Shown: positions 60,276 through 64,000 of the stretch, piece by piece
Numbering within the stretch: position 1 is the stretch's first letter
Layout: each line of letters starts with the position of its first letter
Assembly (NCBI RefSeq): GCF_007786455.1
Contig: NZ_VNJK01000001.1
Span: 1,944,074-2,008,073 of the forward strand
Length of the DNA: 64,000 bases
Direction of reading: 5' to 3'
Origin: Paenibacillus agilis
Lineage (GTDB): Bacteria > Bacillota > Bacilli > Paenibacillales > Paenibacillaceae
Position numbers and translations under genes: made by a program
Notes under the pieces: generated by a model
What the model was told of the DNA's origin: nothing
The model's input: the letters and a program-made list of their open reading frames with translations, nothing else
Databases searched by the model: none

Positions 60276-60875
60276 TTAAATTCCTTGCAAGATAACATGT
60301 GCGCGCACATCTGGTTGATGCTCTCGCACATATTTATCTTCTGCGATCATCCAATTGTCTTCCCATAGTGAACGAGCCGCTTCACCGTCTCGCTCCAAGC
60401 CTCGCGCAAGTCTTGTTTCTCTCGGACAATTGACCCATATTGTAACATCGTAATTATCTGCGAGCTCAAGCCGAGTTGAACATACACCTTCTATAATGAC
60501 GATTCCTTCTGCCTTCACACAATGCCATTCTGCTAAGCTATCTGTTTCCCAGTCGTAGCGTTGATAACAGCCGTCTTCGCCTTGACTTAGCGGATCAAGA
60601 ACTTGTTGCTTTACTCTTTGCCAGTCAAAGTCGGCACCAGCAGGCTTTTCAGCAGGTGACAAAGCTGAGCGTTGATCAGAAGGGAGATAAAAATCATCCA
60701 TATGTACAATAGCCACATTTGTAAGTGTCGCTTGCAGTTTACGGGCTAAAGTACTTTTGCCTGAACCGCCACAGCCATCAATTGCAATCAACAAGGCAGT
60801 GCGATTCCTCTCCATATGACTTATAAAAGTTGCTACTTGTTCTTCGGTCATTGATTTGTGTTTATTTACATTCAT
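60276..60875 (-). CDS. Uridine kinase-like P-loop NTPase
   Basis: A 199-residue kinase-like protein. The P-loop is IDGCGGSGKSTLARKL, the substrate Asp motif is VHMDDFYLPSDQR, and the late Arg-rich helix is PRETRLARGLERDGEAA. This matches the uridine kinase/phosphoribulokinase-like group, often annotated (d)CMP or pantothenate kinase-like; the true substrate is uncertain. ATG 60875 follows TTGAGGTG. Confidence 0.83.
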   Translation of the reverse strand: MNVNKHKSMTEEQVATFISHMERNRTALLIAIDGCGGSGKSTLARKLQATLTNVAIVHMDDFYLPSDQRSALSPAEKPAGADFDWQRVKQQVLDPLSQGEDGCYQRYDWETDSLAEWHCVKAEGIVIIEGVCSTRLELADNYDVTIWVNCPRETRLARGLERDGEAARSLWEDNWMIAEDKYVREHQPDVRAHVILQGI

Positions 60876-61000
60876 TTGAACACCTCAACTTCTTGAATAG
60901 TTACGTATTCGCTGAAGGTGATCACTTTCCTGCCTGACATAGTAGGATCTGCATTTTGATAATTGAAAGAGTGGGGAGCGCCGTAGGGATGGTTGACAAT

Positions 61001-61043
61001 AAAATGATGAGTGTGAACGATTCCTGTCCACACTCATCATTTT
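61001..61043 (-). terminator. Terminator of the SLH-domain gene
   Basis: AAAATGATGAGTGTG (61001-61015) pairs with CACACTCATCATTTT, with an A/T-rich flank on the minus-strand side. Confidence 0.85.
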
Positions 61044-61070
61044 AGTATTTACCTAATTGAAGCAGCAGAA

Positions 61071-62132
61071 CTACTGTTGTTCTGTCATCGCGTACATGTA
61101 TATTTTCCAGCTGTTATCAGGCATTTTCTTAAGCAAATAATGCCCATCCATGGATTGCTTCGCGTCAACTTCAGATCCATGCAGCTTCGTTGTAATTTGC
61201 ATAATTCCGCCTTTTGACTCGATCATAGCAAATCGATCCGTTTTGTGCTGGACTGTAAGCTTCTGCTCACTAATGATCTTGGAAGTAAAAGTAGCGCCTT
61301 CACTTACGATTTCCATAAGCTCAGCATTCGCACTTGCACTATATGCCAAATGATAGCCTGTAGCATATTGTTTATCCATAACCTCTAGCTGATCAAACGC
61401 GTTATCATTAATAGCTTTCGCATTGTTGGCTGTCCAATCCGCTATTACTTTCGTAAGTGTACCGTCTTCAGGAAGATCACTGCTTTGCAAGTCGAGTGCA
61501 CGCTGCAGCATGACAACTGCTTCTGCGCGTGTTGCATTGGCGAAAGGCTTGAACGTCGTTGCAGTAGCTCCGTGCACGATGCCGACTTGGCTTGCTTTCA
61601 TAATCGATGGCGTTGCGTAATAATCGGGAACATCTGTAAACGATTTCGTTTCACCCGTAAATTGCACAGAAGAAGAGAATGCCCGAATGATCAAGGCAGC
61701 AATTTCGCCGCGCTTAACAGGTTGGTTAGGTCCGAATGTAGATTCGCTTGTACCGCTCACGATACCTAGTGAACTAGCGATACGAATCGGCTCATAGTGC
61801 CATTTTCCTTTTTGTACATCGCTAAAGGATGTTCCTGCTTGATCACTAGTTAACCCTAATGCTCGCACTAAAATAGAGACGAATTCCGCACGACTGATGG
61901 ACTGATTGGGTTTGACGTATACATCACCGTACTCGTCGACATAACCACGCAGCAAATCTGCATTAACAAAGTTATCGAGCTCATCGAAAGCCCAGTGATT
62001 CATGATGTCAAAAGGCATGTACATGTACTCAGGAATGGAGTCTGCTGCACGCGCTTGACCAGACTGGAGCGGGAATGCTAACAGCATGGCAACAAGAATG
62101 ATGATAGAGTTGCGGAAATAATTTTTCTTCAT
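61071..62132 (-). CDS. S-layer homology (SLH) domain protein
   Basis: A 353-residue secreted cell-surface protein. A signal peptide (SIIILVAMLLAFPLQSGQARA) is followed by three SLH repeats at about 35-95, 98-160 and 163-215 (for example ISRAEFVSILVRALGL, VKRGEIAALIIRAFSS, ATRAEAVVMLQRALDL). These bind pyruvylated secondary wall polymer. The last 130 residues form an unassigned, possibly NTF2-like domain. Anchoring to the wall is expected. ATG 62132 follows AAAGGAATAC. Confidence 0.9.
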   Translation of the reverse strand: MKKNYFRNSIIILVAMLLAFPLQSGQARAADSIPEYMYMPFDIMNHWAFDELDNFVNADLLRGYVDEYGDVYVKPNQSISRAEFVSILVRALGLTSDQAGTSFSDVQKGKWHYEPIRIASSLGIVSGTSESTFGPNQPVKRGEIAALIIRAFSSSVQFTGETKSFTDVPDYYATPSIMKASQVGIVHGATATTFKPFANATRAEAVVMLQRALDLQSSDLPEDGTLTKVIADWTANNAKAINDNAFDQLEVMDKQYATGYHLAYSASANAELMEIVSEGATFTSKIISEQKLTVQHKTDRFAMIESKGGIMQITTKLHGSEVDAKQSMDGHYLLKKMPDNSWKIYMYAMTEQQ

Positions 62133-62273
62133 ATGTATTCCTTTCTTTATTGAAAATTACTATTTGAGAATATCAGAGTATATTTACATATTCTAGTGGA
62201 AAATATATGATCAAAATTTATGGTAGATCATCTGAAAATGTTTATTATAGATCGTATTTCTGGGATTTTATTA

Positions 62274-62302
62274 TTGACAATGGGTATGTCCATATGTATG
62301 AT
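62274..62302 (+). promoter_or_regulatory. thrS promoter
   Basis: TTGACA (62274-62279) and TATGAT (62297-62302) are 17 bases apart, placing the RNA start near 62309, just before the T-box leader. Confidence 0.8.
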
Positions 62303-62308
62303 AATTCA

Positions 62309-62640
62309 TAATTTAATATTTGGCCCTGATCAAAGACATGACTTCCTTCACGAGCTGTCCAGAGAGAGAAGCGAATGGTGCGAGCTTCTTCAGAAAACGG
62401 ATGTGAAATTACCCCTTTGTAGCCGCAATGTTGAACCCGTTTGCTCGTTTAGTTATAGAATCGAGAACGGCAGTATGCATTGCCGTCTTATCCACGATAC
62501 CGGATAACTAACGAGGATAGTGCATCTGCATACCTGACGCATGTCAGGGTATGTTTTTAATGCCTATCGAATTAGGGTGGAACCACGAGCTGAACGCACT
62601 CGTCCCTTCTGGGAGAGTGTGTTTTTTTGCGTTCAACGAT
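62309..62640 (+). promoter_or_regulatory. T-box riboswitch for threonine (thrS leader)
   Basis: The invariant T-box AGGGTGGAACCACG is at 62574-62587, whose bulge would pair with the uncharged tRNA end. Stem I has the GA-rich AGAGAGAAGC and GGTG distal loop near 62360-62385, and the specifier region GAAATTACCCC gives ACC (Thr). A hairpin at about 62529-62552 (ACCTGAC/GTCAGGGT) is stem III. The terminator (CACTCGTCCC with GGGAGAGTG, then seven Ts) ends near 62628. Uncharged tRNA-Thr would favour the antiterminator and turn on thrS. Confidence 0.93.
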
Positions 62641-62671
62641 AATGAACAATGGAGAAAAGGAGGTAATCATC

Positions 62672-64000
62672 ATGGGATTGCAAATTCAAGTAACTTTACC
62701 AGATGGAACAGTTAGGAGGTATGCACAAGGCACGACCTCTTTGGATGTGGCTGCATCGATCAGCTCAGGATTGAAGAAGCATGCAGTTGCTGGAAAATGG
62801 AATGGTAAGCTTGTTGATCTCAACGAACCGCTCAATGAAGATTGCCACCTCGAAATTGTGTCGCTGGACAGCAAAGAAGGCGAGGATATCTACCGTCACA
62901 GTACAGCACACGTAATGGCTCAAGCCATAAAACGAATATATGGCAATCAAGCGGTTAAACTCGCTATAGGTCCTGTTATTGAAAATGGATTCTACTACGA
63001 TATCGATATCGCTCAGCCTTTATCCGTGAATGATTTAGAGGCTATTGAGCAAGAGATGCAGCGTATCATTCAAGCTAATTTACCAATTGAGCGCAAGGTA
63101 GTGAGTAGTCTTGAAGCGTTGCAGCTGTTTGAACAGCAGCAAGAACCATTCAAGCTGGAACTTATTAACGGGCTCCCAGAGGATGCAGTTATCTCGATTT
63201 ATGAACAAGGGGAGTTTTCTGATCTATGCCGCGGCCCGCATCTCCCATCAACAGGTCGAATTAAAGCATTCAAGCTGCTGAATGTGGCAGGGGCATACTG
63301 GCGTGGAGATGCTAACAACAAAATGATGCAAAGGGTATACGGCACTGCATTTCCAAAGAAGGCACAGCTGGACGAACATTTATATCGGCTGGAGGAAGCG
63401 AAGAAGCGCGATCATCGCAAGTTAGGCAAACAATTGGAGTTATTTATGTTTTCTGAAGAAGCCCCAGGAATGCCGTTCTATTTGCCAAAAGGAATGACAA
63501 TTCGCACAGAACTGGAGAACTTTGCTCGTGATGTTCAGAACAAGCTGGGTTATGATGAAGTGCGTACACCTCTTATGATGAATAATCGGATTTGGGAGCA
63601 ATCGGGGCACTGGGATCATTATAAAGAAAACATGTATTTTACACAGGTTGATGAAACAAAGTTTGCTCTCAAACCAATGAATTGCCCGGGTCATATGCTG
63701 ATTTATAAGAACAGTCAACGTTCTTATCGTGAGCTGCCGATTCGTTTATCTGAGTTTGGTCAAGTACACCGACATGAATTTTCAGGGGCTTTGAACGGGA
63801 TGATGCGAGTTCGCACGTTCTGTCAGGACGACGCTCATCTGTTCGTTTTGCCTGAGCAGATCGAAGATGAAATTAACCGCGTTATTGAACTTATTGACTA
63901 TATTTATCAAGTATTCGGATTCGAATATAAGATTGAATTGTCTACAAGACCAGAAGACTCGATGGGGTCAGAAGAGCTGTGGGATCAAGCGGAACTAGCA
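62672..64000 (+). CDS. thrS: Threonyl-tRNA synthetase (5' part, runs off the window)
   Basis: Residues 1-443 of an enzyme that charges tRNA-Thr. The TGS domain (1-62: IQVTLPDGTVRRYAQGTTSL) is followed by the editing domain with YRHSTAHVMAQAIKRIYG and SDLCRGPHLPSTG, then class II motif 1 and motif 2 (LNGMMRVRTFCQDDAHLF). The zinc Cys is in KPMNCPGHMLIY. ATG 62672 follows AAAGGAGG. The remaining third, including motif 3 and the anticodon-binding domain, lies beyond 64000. Confidence 0.97.
   Translation, partial: MGLQIQVTLPDGTVRRYAQGTTSLDVAASISSGLKKHAVAGKWNGKLVDLNEPLNEDCHLEIVSLDSKEGEDIYRHSTAHVMAQAIKRIYGNQAVKLAIGPVIENGFYYDIDIAQPLSVNDLEAIEQEMQRIIQANLPIERKVVSSLEALQLFEQQQEPFKLELINGLPEDAVISIYEQGEFSDLCRGPHLPSTGRIKAFKLLNVAGAYWRGDANNKMMQRVYGTAFPKKAQLDEHLYRLEEAKKRDHRKLGKQLELFMFSEEAPGMPFYLPKGMTIRTELENFARDVQNKLGYDEVRTPLMMNNRIWEQSGHWDHYKENMYFTQVDETKFALKPMNCPGHMLIYKNSQRSYRELPIRLSEFGQVHRHEFSGALNGMMRVRTFCQDDAHLFVLPEQIEDEINRVIELIDYIYQVFGFEYKIELSTRPEDSMGSEELWDQAELA

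Noticed and set aside
62220-62507. 95-codon open frame before thrS
   Set aside because: It starts upstream of the thrS promoter and lies over the T-box RNA leader. The RNA landmarks are much stronger than the protein signal.
1-64000. CRISPR arrays, tRNA, rRNA genes or insertion sequences
   Set aside because: None seen on either strand. The repeats present are LPMO paralogues, YD repeats within the Rhs gene, and hairpins.

Overview
The window looks like chromosomal DNA of an endospore-forming Firmicute of the Paenibacillaceae, most likely a Paenibacillus-type organism. The evidence is strong AGGAGG ribosome-binding sites with frequent TTG/GTG starts, spore-associated CgeB-like and YheC/D-like genes, an S-layer-homology protein, a Thr T-box in front of thrS, and several secreted chitin-active proteins. 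Genus assignment is inference; there is no rRNA or tRNA gene in the window.

Layout. 1-2.8 kb: tail of a membrane protein, a CgeB-type glycosyltransferase and a YheC/D ATP-grasp protein. 3.0-9.5 kb (minus strand): a tandem array of four AA10 lytic polysaccharide monooxygenase (LPMO) genes, one of them truncated, plus the remnant of a fifth, interrupted by a DinB gene and an SRPBCC gene fragment. Each LPMO gene has a long 5' leader carrying two far-upstream AGGAGG-like elements. 9.8-11.8 kb: DJ-1/PfpI protein, Lrp/AsnC regulator and a VTT/DedA protein. 12.0-18.1 kb: a class II lanthipeptide locus (LuxR-type HTH, C39-peptidase ABC transporter, LanM, a decayed transporter fragment, and a 57-residue precursor). 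18.5-21.9 kb: a Xer-type recombinase, map, lrgAB and a Cys-rich mini-protein. 22.2-29.3 kb: a WapA-like Rhs toxin with its immunity gene, followed by a displaced Rhs tip and an orphan putative immunity gene. 29.7-45 kb: mostly housekeeping and membrane genes (DCC protein, aldo/keto reductase, hydrolase, paired SMR exporter, MacB-like ABC exporter with PadR regulator, DUF418, AI-2E family, 2-hydroxyacid dehydrogenase, sugar-binding lipoprotein). 45.2-49.6 kb: a GH92 mannosidase divergent from an AraC regulator, then a patatin-like lipase. 50.0-51.2 kb: a fifth complete LPMO, with two chitin-binding modules.

The most notable system is at 51.4-58.0 kb: a six-gene opine-metallophore operon (cntA-B-C-L-M plus a DMT exporter). 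It is driven by a TTGACA-N17-TATTAT promoter followed by a near-perfect Zur operator. Aligned by hand to Staphylococcus aureus CntM, the opine dehydrogenase has Ala at the alpha-keto-acid-selecting position (150) and Arg at the NADPH-selecting position (33). No histidine racemase gene (cntK) and no importer ATPase genes lie beside it. By the published substrate rules this predicts a pseudopaline-like product (L-His, alpha-ketoglutarate) made by a Gram-positive with a Staphylococcus-like importer and a Pseudomonas-like exporter. 58.1-64 kb: a small unknown gene, a DUF2975/XRE pair, an uncharacterised membrane protein, a uridine-kinase-like NTPase, an SLH protein and the 5' two thirds of thrS behind its T-box.
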